The position numbers and the translations under genes are program-made. Below are positions 1 to 4,585 of a stretch of DNA of 5,803 nucleotides, piece by piece. Each line of letters opens with the position of its first letter. The first letter of the stretch is position 1. Source of the DNA: Streptomyces griseus (GTDB lineage Bacteria > Bacteroidota > Bacteroidia > Chitinophagales > Chitinophagaceae); the NCBI GenBank assembly GCA_943323705.2, contig CALPIT020000162.1, forward strand, positions 1 to 5,803, written 5' to 3'. The notes under the pieces are model-generated. The model worked only from the letters and a program-made list of their open reading frames with translations, had not been told where the DNA came from and made no database searches.

Positions 1-177
1 AAAGGGTATAAATTAAATCTCATGTTTTTCATTTTCATTTTAAAGAAATAAAATTCCAATAAGATGAAATAAAACCATATCTAAAATGAATTATTTCGGA
101 AATGGATTTAAGTATTACTATTAACAGATAATTTGCAATTTTATTGTTTAAACATTATTTTTTTATCAGTTAATACA
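1..177. other. AT-rich intergenic DNA, no gene seen
   Basis: Very A/T-rich sequence with no open frame of coding character on either strand and no exact match to the Bacteroidota promoter element TAnnTTTG. It lies downstream of the minus-strand gene that ends at 248. I see no RNA gene, repeat array or other structure here. The left part may belong to the flank of a gene outside the window. Confidence 0.6.
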
Positions 178-208
178 ATAAAAAAAAGGCATTTGTTACA
201 ATGCCTTT
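178..208 (-). terminator. Intrinsic terminator of the T9SS cargo gene
   Basis: Positions 185-193 and 200-208 form a perfect 9-bp stem (AAAGGCATT with AATGCCTTT) around a 6-nt loop at 194-199. Read on the minus strand, the stem runs into an uninterrupted T tract, seen on the plus strand as the A run 180-187. It lies about 40 bp beyond the stop codon of the 248-1375 gene and points the right way to end that transcript. Confidence 0.85.
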
Positions 209-247
209 GAGGGTTGGGGGGGATTAAAAACGGGCTTTCGCCTTCGA

Positions 248-1375
248 TTATAAAACGTTTATTGTTTTAACAACTGATACATTTTCTGGTGATGTAATTT
301 TCAACCGATAGATACCTGTTGCCAATGTTACCGGCAATTCTATGGTCTGGCTGTTTTGACCAGATGTAACTTGCATAGAAGGCAATACGATTCTGCTTCC
401 CGCACTGTTATATAAATTCAACTGATACTTTCCTGAATTTACAGAGGTGATCATTATATTTACTTTTTTGTCTGAAACAGGATTTGGATATACCATTATT
501 TCCTGCGTTTGACCGCCACCGTTAATTTTTAAAATTGAACTGTATTGAACATCCCCAGCAAGACCTACTGCTTTTACCCTGTAGAAATTATCTCCTTTAA
601 AATAATCGGCATCAACAGAAGCATATGCCCTTGCAGATCCTGTATTCGTTGCTGGTGCACGAAATAAAGAAGAGAAATTGATTCTATCTAAAGAACGCTC
701 TAACACATATTCTCTCATGGCAACTTCATTAGTTACATTCCATTGCAAATCAATTTTATTGCCATTTAATCTTCCGTTAAATCCGGTGAATAATGTAGCC
801 AGCGGCGTTAAGGTAGGATTTCTGAACACAATTCTGAAACGTTCTGCAGCAAATGAACCAGGAACACTAGTTACTGCAAAGTTGATTAAATTTTGACTGT
901 TCAAGGCTAGTGGTGTAGAAGTATTCAAATAACTATCTACAAAATAACCTTGTAATCCCGGATGTTCAAGATTATAAGTAGTTATGATTAATCGATAATT
1001 ACGTTGTTGCATATTCCACATTGAGAAGAATGTAGTATCGGCATCATAAATTTTTCTTCTTTGCTCAATAGCTAGATTTTGAGTACTTCTTAAAATGGCA
1101 AAATTTTCTCCGAAATTATTCATCTTCAGGGCATCATCCCCTACTTCATTTGAATAAGCATCGTCGTAATTGGTGAGATTTCCATCTGCTAGTGTTGTAG
1201 CTCCTGCAGTACTAAGCTGGTAAAGAGATACCCTCATGGATTCCTGAGGACCCGCTGAGGTACTGGGTGCCTGAGCGTAAATACTACCGGCGGCCAGCAT
1301 TGCAAATGTCATATTACAGATCAAATGCAGTTTTTTAGTTTGTGTAATTAGTGTTTTCACGTTTTTAATTTTCAT
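248..1375 (-). CDS. Secreted protein with fn3-like and T9SS type A C-terminal sorting domain
   Basis: A 375-residue exported protein of unknown specific role. Residues 1-34 form a signal peptide: a basic N-terminus (MKIKNVK, TKK), a hydrophobic stretch around residues 18-32, and a likely cut after SIYA before Gln35. Residues about 45-190 form a beta-rich region (YDDAYSNEVGDDALKMNNFG, then ENFAILR) like one found near the C-terminus of large surface proteins of Chitinophagaceae. Residues about 193-284 look like a fibronectin type III-type fold ending in FYRVKAVGLAG...YSSILKI. Residues 292-375 are a T9SS type A sorting domain with VYPNP at 295-299 and a terminal GIYRLKITS...VVKTINVL strand. By family knowledge this domain directs export through the Por/Spr secretion system, followed by cell-surface anchoring or release. 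The start at 1373-1375 is chosen because it gives a full signal peptide. A terminator follows at 178-208. The family assignment of the middle region is from memory and less certain than the two ends. Confidence 0.9.
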   Translation of the reverse strand: MKIKNVKTLITQTKKLHLICNMTFAMLAAGSIYAQAPSTSAGPQESMRVSLYQLSTAGATTLADGNLTNYDDAYSNEVGDDALKMNNFGENFAILRSTQNLAIEQRRKIYDADTTFFSMWNMQQRNYRLIITTYNLEHPGLQGYFVDSYLNTSTPLALNSQNLINFAVTSVPGSFAAERFRIVFRNPTLTPLATLFTGFNGRLNGNKIDLQWNVTNEVAMREYVLERSLDRINFSSLFRAPATNTGSARAYASVDADYFKGDNFYRVKAVGLAGDVQYSSILKINGGGQTQEIMVYPNPVSDKKVNIMITSVNSGKYQLNLYNSAGSRIVLPSMQVTSGQNSQTIELPVTLATGIYRLKITSPENVSVVKTINVL

Positions 1376-1409
1376 TACGGAATGGGATTCAACAATAAAA
1401 ACGTGAAAA
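1354..1409 (-). promoter_or_regulatory. 14-bp inverted repeat enclosing the start codon of the T9SS cargo gene
   Basis: The left arm at 1354-1367 (TTTTCACGTTTTTA) is the exact reverse complement of the right arm at 1396-1409. In the minus-strand mRNA the upstream arm lies in the 5' leader and the downstream arm covers about codons 3-7. The ATG at 1373-1375 sits in the 28-nt loop. It could be an RNA hairpin affecting translation start or a DNA operator. If transcription began at a weak TAnnTTTG-like element at 1390-1397 (TATTGTTG, one mismatch), the upstream arm would be missing from the RNA and only the DNA reading would hold. Confidence 0.5.
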
Positions 1410-1466
1410 GAGTAAGAATATTATGTTAGAATAAAATAAAATCAATAAAATTAGTTACAATACAAG

Positions 1467-1492
1467 AAAAAAAAACACTCATGTTATTGAGT
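1467..1492 (-). terminator. Secondary minus-strand terminator behind the pseudo-tRNA
   Basis: On the minus strand, ACTCA and TGAGT (1488-1492 and 1477-1481) form a 5-bp stem around a 6-nt loop. One G follows and then nine T residues (the A run 1467-1475 on the plus strand). The stem is short, but the long T tract suits an intrinsic terminator. It immediately follows the repeat-borne terminator at 1499-1536, so the two would act in tandem and shield the gene at 248-1375 from readthrough. Confidence 0.5.
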
Positions 1493-1569
1493 TTAAATAA
1501 AAAAACCTCACCCATTTTACTGAGTGAGGTTTCTCTGTGGGAGCACACGGGTTCGAACCGCGGACCCTC
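1492..1569 (-). repeat. Direct repeat copy A: tRNA 3' half plus terminator
   Basis: This 78-bp block matches 1856-1933 in the same orientation at an offset of 364 bp. I count two differences, at 1502 (A versus G) and 1535 (C versus T). It holds the terminator hairpin, the 3' acceptor strand, the T arm, the variable loop and the last bases of the anticodon stem of a tRNA. Identity ends sharply inside the anticodon stem. Beyond it, only weaker D-arm similarity continues to about 1606. Confidence 0.93.
1499..1536 (-). terminator. Terminator hairpin, copy A, behind the pseudo-tRNA
   Basis: A long hairpin with a GTAAAA loop in minus-strand RNA. The core pairs ACCTCAC with GTGAGGT and extends to 16 positions per arm, counting G-U pairs. 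The 3' arm ends in seven T residues on the minus strand, better than copy B. Both base differences from copy B fall in this stem and change Watson-Crick pairs to G-U pairs, so folding is kept. The hairpin is nearly symmetric and could also act on plus-strand transcripts. Confidence 0.8.
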
Positions 1570-1606
1570 CCGACTATGGTCGGGATGCTATCAACCAAAT
1601 GAGCTA
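1538..1606 (-). pseudogene. Defective tRNA copy (pseudo-tRNA-Val) downstream of the GIY-YIG gene
   Basis: Minus strand. The T arm, variable loop and acceptor 3' strand (TGCTCCC) are identical to the intact tRNA-Val at 1902-1976. A recognisable D arm remains (TAGCTCA, TGGTT, AGCATC). Two parts are broken. The seven bases that should form the 5' acceptor strand (TTCAAAA, belonging to the end of the GIY-YIG ORF) cannot pair with TGCTCCC. The anticodon arm is replaced by a 7-bp stem with a 4-nt loop at 1568-1585, so no normal 5+7+5 anticodon arm exists. The D stem also has a mismatch. A working tRNA is unlikely. The first T-A-G of the D-arm part is the stop codon of the endonuclease gene. Confidence 0.82.
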
Positions 1607-1849
1607 TTTTGAAATCAATTTCTCTATCATTTTTCTGCTTTTCCATTTTTTTACTTCTCTTTCCCTTGCGTATGCCAATGATTTTTCTTTAAATTTTTCC
1701 GTATAAACTAATTTCCAATCTCCTTTTCCTCCAGTAAATCCTTTGTGATTGGTATTATGCTTCCTTGTTCTTTCATCTAGGTCATCTGATGTATGACCAA
1801 CATAATATTTATCTAATATGGCTGAGTATAGTATGTAGATTTGACTCAT
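1604..1849 (-). CDS. Small GIY-YIG nuclease domain protein (YhbQ/UPF0213-like)
   Basis: An 81-residue single-domain endonuclease. The GIY-YIG signature is IYI at 4-6 and YYVG at 15-18. Next come the basic helix DLDERTRKHN with candidate catalytic Arg27 or Arg29 and His31, the segment GFTGGKGDWKLVYTEKF (37-53), and AREREVKKWKSRK with candidate catalytic Glu63. Length and motif order fit stand-alone YhbQ/UPF0213-type domains, which cut DNA by a one-metal mechanism; the target here is unknown. The frame opens further upstream to 1912, but that would put the start inside the T arm of tRNA-Val and translate the terminator, so the ATG at 1847-1849 is preferred. No TAnnTTTG promoter lies between the tRNA terminator and the start, so expression may depend on readthrough from tRNA-Val. 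The stop codon TAG at 1604-1606 is formed by the T8-A9-G10 equivalent of the defective tRNA copy. Confidence 0.85.
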   Translation of the reverse strand: MSQIYILYSAILDKYYVGHTSDDLDERTRKHNTNHKGFTGGKGDWKLVYTEKFKEKSLAYAREREVKKWKSRKMIEKLISK

Positions 1850-1855
1850 GGTATT

Positions 1856-1933
1856 TTTAAATAAAGAAACCTCACCCATTTTACTGAGTGAGGTTTCTTT
1901 GTGGGAGCACACGGGTTCGAACCGCGGACCCTC
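1856..1933 (-). repeat. Direct repeat copy B: 3' half of intact tRNA-Val plus terminator
   Basis: Partner of the block at 1492-1569, 76 of 78 positions identical. It starts six bases upstream of the GIY-YIG start codon and ends within the anticodon stem of the intact tRNA-Val. Since one copy belongs to a working tRNA and the other to a broken one, the near identity points to a recent duplication or to ongoing gene conversion. Confidence 0.93.
1863..1900 (-). terminator. Terminator hairpin, copy B, directly behind tRNA-Val
   Basis: In minus-strand RNA, AAAGAAACCTCAC pairs perfectly with GTGAGGTTTCTTT. Three further inner pairs (one G-U) close a GTAAAA loop, giving 16 bp in all. The 3' arm supplies the U-rich stretch. 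It lies two bases after the tRNA discriminator base and would end the tRNA transcript, while also separating it from the GIY-YIG gene. Confidence 0.82.
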
Positions 1934-1976
1934 TGCTTGTAAGGCAGATGCTCTAAACCAGCTGAGCTATGCTCCC
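1902..1976 (-). tRNA. tRNA-Val (anticodon UAC)
   Basis: A complete 75-nt cloverleaf on the minus strand. Acceptor GGGAGCA pairs with TGCTCCC and A73 is the discriminator. The D stem is GCTC/GAGC with a 10-nt loop containing GG. The anticodon stem is TCTGC/GCAGA with loop CTTACAA, giving anticodon UAC (plus-strand 1939-1941), which reads GUA and other valine codons. The variable loop is GGGTC, and the T stem CGCGG/CCGTG (one G-U) encloses TTCGAAC. CCA is not encoded, so it must be added by the nucleotidyltransferase. A promoter -7 element lies just upstream at 1993-2000 and a strong terminator directly downstream. Its 3' half is duplicated at 1538-1569 next to the GIY-YIG gene. The cognate enzyme gene valS is also in this window, about 2.8 kb away. 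Confidence 0.97.
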
Positions 1977-1992
1977 TTCCGTTTAAGGACGG

Positions 1993-2000
1993 CAAAGATA
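1993..2000 (-). promoter_or_regulatory. Promoter -7 element of tRNA-Val
   Basis: Reads TATCTTTG on the minus strand, an exact match to the Bacteroidota -7 consensus TAnnTTTG. It ends 16 bp upstream of tRNA base 1, so a short leader of about 12 nt would be removed by RNase P. No clear TTTG -33 box is seen at the usual distance; that position is A/T-rich. Confidence 0.65.
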
Positions 2001-2061
2001 AGGGGAAAAAGTTTTTATAAAAATTTTTAAAGAAAAAATCTTGAAATATTTTTTTTGATAT

Positions 2062-2091
2062 TTTGAAGTCTTTTAAAATACAATACCTTTG
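2062..2091 (+). promoter_or_regulatory. clpS promoter (-33 TTTG, -7 TACCTTTG)
   Basis: TTTG at 2062-2065 and TACCTTTG at 2084-2091 match the Bacteroidota -33 and -7 consensus, with an 18-bp gap between them. The predicted transcript start is around 2095, only about 5 nt before the clpS ATG at 2101. The mRNA would therefore be leaderless or nearly so. The element is divergent from the tRNA-Val promoter about 60 bp away. Confidence 0.72.
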
Positions 2092-2100
2092 TCCCCGATT

Positions 2101-2403
2101 ATGATTCACAACTCCTCATACAATCCTAAGTACAACGAACAATTCGATACAGATTTACTTACCGAAGTAGAGCCACCTTATCAATTGTTAGTGTGGAATG
2201 ATGATGTAAATACCTTCGAATGGGTTATTGATACCCTCATTGAAATATGTGGACATACTAAAGAACAGGCTGAGCAATGCGCCATGCTCATTCATTACAA
2301 AGGAAAATATCCGGTAAAGAAAGATGCTTACGAAAATTTGAAGCCTCAATGTGATGCGATTAACGACAGAAACATCAATGCCACGCTAGAAGTTATGGCT
2401 TAA
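2101..2403 (+). CDS. clpS: ATP-dependent Clp protease adaptor ClpS
   Basis: A 100-residue cytoplasmic adaptor that binds proteins with destabilising N-terminal residues and hands them to the Clp ATPase/ClpP protease (the bacterial N-degron pathway). The core begins at PPYQLLVWNDDVNTFEWVI (25-43). Asn33-Asp34-Asp35 and His65 (MLIHYKG) correspond to the residues that hold the substrate N-terminus in characterised ClpS proteins. KKDAYENLKPQCDAINDR and a C-terminal beta strand complete the fold. The non-conserved N-terminal tail of about 20 residues matches the flexible tail that reaches the ATPase. ATG at 2101 is preferred over a TTG at 2089 because the TTG is part of the promoter -7 box. The last 11 bp overlap the end of the convergent exonuclease gene, and no terminator is visible between them. 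No clpA/clpC or aat is in the window. Confidence 0.94.
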   Translation: MIHNSSYNPKYNEQFDTDLLTEVEPPYQLLVWNDDVNTFEWVIDTLIEICGHTKEQAEQCAMLIHYKGKYPVKKDAYENLKPQCDAINDRNINATLEVMA

Positions 2404-2947
2404 AATACATTTGCCTGTTTAACAGCTTGTATTTGGTTTGGAAAAAGTCTTCTCCCCCATTTTTTAAAATTCGCTCAAATACTTCCACCGTTGCTTTGGC
2501 ATCTCCATATGCCCGATGACGCGCTTCTATTTCAATACCCAAACTATCGCAAAGTTTACCCAAACTATAAGAATCCAGTCCTGGAAGAAATTTTCGCCCC
2601 ATTCTTACTGTGCATAGTTTTTCAGCATCCCATTGAAATCCACTTAATTTCAATTCGCTTTTTACAAATGAATAATCAAATCCAACATTATGGGCAACAA
2701 AAACGGTTTGCGATAAAATGGCATGTACTTTTTCTGCAATTTCTGAGAAACTAGGCGCTATGGCAACCATCGCATTATTAATACCTGTAAGTGCTGTTAT
2801 AAAATATGGAATCGGTCGACCCGGATTGACCAAGGTATGGTATTCATCCACCACACTATACCCATCATGAACCAAAATAGCAATTTCTGTAATGTTATTG
2901 CCATTAGCATGAGAACCTGTGGTTTCGATATCTACAATTGAATACAT
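2393..2947 (-). CDS. DEDDh 3'-5' exonuclease (DnaQ/PolC epsilon-like), stand-alone domain
   Basis: A 184-residue protein built almost wholly of one RNase-T/DnaQ-type exonuclease domain. Exo I is DIETTG (Asp6, Glu8). Exo II is HNVGFDYSF (Asp91). Exo III is HRAYGDAKAT (His144, Asp149). All DEDDh residues for two-metal catalysis are present, so an active 3'-5' exonuclease is expected, for proofreading or repair. GRPIPYFITALTGI (43-56) is the usual substrate-side segment. From memory, many Bacteroidota relatives are longer and carry a C-terminal UvrC-like GIY-YIG region. Here the protein stops about 20 residues after the catalytic domain, inside the end of clpS. It starts 12 bp after the cotH-like gene stop with no terminator between, so the two are probably co-transcribed. 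It cannot be named dnaQ with confidence because no polymerase-binding tail is recognised. Confidence 0.9.
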   Translation of the reverse strand: MYSIVDIETTGSHANGNNITEIAILVHDGYSVVDEYHTLVNPGRPIPYFITALTGINNAMVAIAPSFSEIAEKVHAILSQTVFVAHNVGFDYSFVKSELKLSGFQWDAEKLCTVRMGRKFLPGLDSYSLGKLCDSLGIEIEARHRAYGDAKATVEVFERILKNGGEDFFQTKYKLLNRQMYFKP

Positions 2948-2959
2948 GGTTTTGTGCCT

Positions 2960-4585
2960 CTACTTGATTAGCTTTTGAGTGCTGGTTTCTCCTGTTGAAC
3001 TGGTACATCTTATAAAATAAATGCCTTTAGTCCATTGGGCAGTGTTTACCTCATTAGTAAACACATTTTCACCCTCGACTAAATTTTTGCGATTTTGATA
3101 CACCAGTTTCCCTGTACCATTGAAAATTTGTAAATAAACGACCTGACTTTTTTTAGCAAATATCTTCAGTGTATTACTTATTGATAAAGGGTTAGGATAC
3201 ACTTTTGCGATTAAAGTCCCACCAGAACTACCAGGCCAACACCTACCGTTTTGTGGGAAATTACTATCAAGCCAATCGATTCTATCACGCATCCATTGTT
3301 TTAATGCAGCGATCTCACCTTGATAATCTGCCGGTATTGGCTGTGGATTTGGCCAAACATAAGTTCCTAAAATAGGCCATTTTGCAAAATGACGCCCCCT
3401 GGCTTCTTCTGTAAGTGAAGCTATTGAATCAATAAGATGATCGAGATGCGAAAAACTTAATATATTATTTCTAAAACTTTCCCAATGACAATATAATATG
3501 TTGTTGAAATTGCTATCTTCTCTTGCCAACCTGTACCAAAAAAAAGGATTCCCTGATGAACCAGGACTGGCACAATCATAATTGAAATCCAAAGCCCAAC
3601 CTGTACTTAAACTTCCATTACAGTAATCTGCATTGCGAAATGCAATATCAAAATCCCATACTGGACCAGCAATTATTTTGGGATTTTTACTGTCCTTGTT
3701 TTTATGAAAATATGAACTAAACCTGTATCCATCTACATTTCTGCTCAATTCCTGCATGATGTAATAATCTACAAAAGAGGAGTAATCAATATAATTTTCC
3801 AGACCAATCTCTAAATCCTGGAAATAATTGGATGCCGCTACATTTTCAAATTTATTAACTGCTGATTGAATGTACAATTTCTGCTGTAAAGAAATCTCAT
3901 TAAATTTGGGATATACAAATGAATATTGTCTTTTTACCCCATCGGTTGCATTTGGAACTGGGTAAGGAGAATACCAACCACTTGGACTTTTATCTAAACT
4001 AAAAATATAGCCACCGGTTAATTGATCTCCGGAAATGTCATCCGAATCCAAACTCGAAAGATTAAGCCTTCCTGCTGTTCTTTTAATTTTCTCAACTAAT
4101 AAATAGATTCCAACATAATTTCCATTTAAAACCAATTCAACAAATTTACAGCGGGGCGCCCAGTGACCCATTTCTTTAGATAAGGTGTAAGCCAGGAAAT
4201 TTCGCATCAGCGTCTTATCTGTGTAAGGAGCATACAAAACCCAATCACTTTCAGGATTCATGCCCAATAATGGAAAATTAACCTCATCAGAAGAATCATT
4301 TCTCAATTCTAGATTATAACTTTTCATCGGAAATTGCTGTGAAGATTGTCCTCGAATTTCAAGTGACATTTTGCCCAGATAATGATTAATATTATCTGAA
4401 AGGTTACTACGTACGCCATCTCCGTTGTAAACAACTCTCATATTTCCTTCATACTTGAAATCAGGAATCGTCACAGTTGAGGACGTATTTATCACGATAA
4501 TAGGAAGATTCGAAGACCTAAAAGGCTGCGTAAACCCATTGAAAAATAAAACTTGGATAAATAAGTATAAGAAAAAACGCTTCAT
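2960..4585 (-). CDS. Secreted CotH-kinase-family protein with T9SS type A sorting domain
   Basis: A 541-residue exported protein. Residues 1-19 are a signal peptide (MKRFFLYLFIQVLFF core, cut before Gln20). Residues about 45-445 form a CotH kinase-like domain, an atypical protein kinase fold known from Bacillus spore coat CotH. Visible landmarks are RGQSSQQFPMKSY (78-90, Lys88 in the nucleotide-binding position), VELVLNGNYVGIYLLVEK (149-166), NVDGYRF (283-289, candidate catalytic Asp285), GPVWDFDIAF (307-316, metal-binding Asp311/Asp313) and the closing helix MRDRIDWLD (432-440). Residues 460-541 are a T9SS type A sorting domain with VYPNP at 462-466. The kinase residues look intact, so activity on secreted or surface proteins is possible, but the substrate is unknown. 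Cys322 and Cys338 just after the DFD motif could form a disulphide in the periplasm. Two CotH hallmarks, CHWESFR and AKWPILGTYVWPN, support the family call. The ATG at 4583-4585 gives the complete signal peptide. Confidence 0.92.
   Translation of the reverse strand: MKRFFLYLFIQVLFFNGFTQPFRSSNLPIIVINTSSTVTIPDFKYEGNMRVVYNGDGVRSNLSDNINHYLGKMSLEIRGQSSQQFPMKSYNLELRNDSSDEVNFPLLGMNPESDWVLYAPYTDKTLMRNFLAYTLSKEMGHWAPRCKFVELVLNGNYVGIYLLVEKIKRTAGRLNLSSLDSDDISGDQLTGGYIFSLDKSPSGWYSPYPVPNATDGVKRQYSFVYPKFNEISLQQKLYIQSAVNKFENVAASNYFQDLEIGLENYIDYSSFVDYYIMQELSRNVDGYRFSSYFHKNKDSKNPKIIAGPVWDFDIAFRNADYCNGSLSTGWALDFNYDCASPGSSGNPFFWYRLAREDSNFNNILYCHWESFRNNILSFSHLDHLIDSIASLTEEARGRHFAKWPILGTYVWPNPQPIPADYQGEIAALKQWMRDRIDWLDSNFPQNGRCWPGSSGGTLIAKVYPNPLSISNTLKIFAKKSQVVYLQIFNGTGKLVYQNRKNLVEGENVFTNEVNTAQWTKGIYFIRCTSSTGETSTQKLIK

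Larger units (their letters stand above)
1570..1933 (-). mobile_element. Candidate tRNA-associated GIY-YIG homing element (364-bp unit)
   Basis: The stretch between the sharp inner edge of repeat A and that of repeat B is one 364-bp period. In minus-strand order it carries the 3' half of tRNA-Val, its terminator, an 81-residue GIY-YIG endonuclease gene and a D-arm/anticodon-like remnant. If it inserted into a tRNA-Val gene at the anticodon stem, it would have supplied a fresh 3' half to the host tRNA and pushed the old 3' half and terminator downstream as the pseudo-tRNA. Small GIY-YIG genes beside tRNA genes are, to my recollection, common in Bacteroidota. The alternative is a local tandem duplication that then trapped the gene. 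Ends are drawn by repeat identity and could be shifted anywhere within the repeat. Confidence 0.5.

Noticed and set aside
216..222. Run of seven G residues in AT-rich DNA
   Set aside because: A single homopolymer between stop codon and terminator. There are too few G tracts for a quadruplex, and there is no gene context to suggest phase variation.
233..242. GGC-TTTC-GCC mini-hairpin followed on the minus strand by five T residues
   Set aside because: Only three base pairs. The 9-bp hairpin with a longer T tract at 178-208 is the far better terminator.
1604..1912. A longer, 102-residue version of the GIY-YIG protein starting at 1912
   Set aside because: Its first 21 residues would come from the T arm/acceptor of tRNA-Val and the terminator hairpin. 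The GIY-YIG domain begins right after the ATG at 1847-1849.
1492..1933. CRISPR-like repeat arrangement
   Set aside because: There are only two repeat copies, and they are explained fully by tRNA 3' half plus terminator.
1848..2109. Open frames of 60-90 codons crossing tRNA-Val on both strands
   Set aside because: They translate the tRNA and terminator and have no protein-like features beyond tRNA-derived strings such as VRGSNPCAPT.
2089..2403. A TTG start giving a 104-residue ClpS
   Set aside because: The TTG is part of the TACCTTTG promoter box, so it would not be in the transcript. The ATG at 2101 is a normal start.
1604..2947. The small GIY-YIG gene as the missing C-terminal domain of the exonuclease
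   Set aside because: It is of the YhbQ/UPF0213 type, not UvrC-like. It lies across clpS and the tRNA from the exonuclease gene and has its own start and tRNA-associated context.
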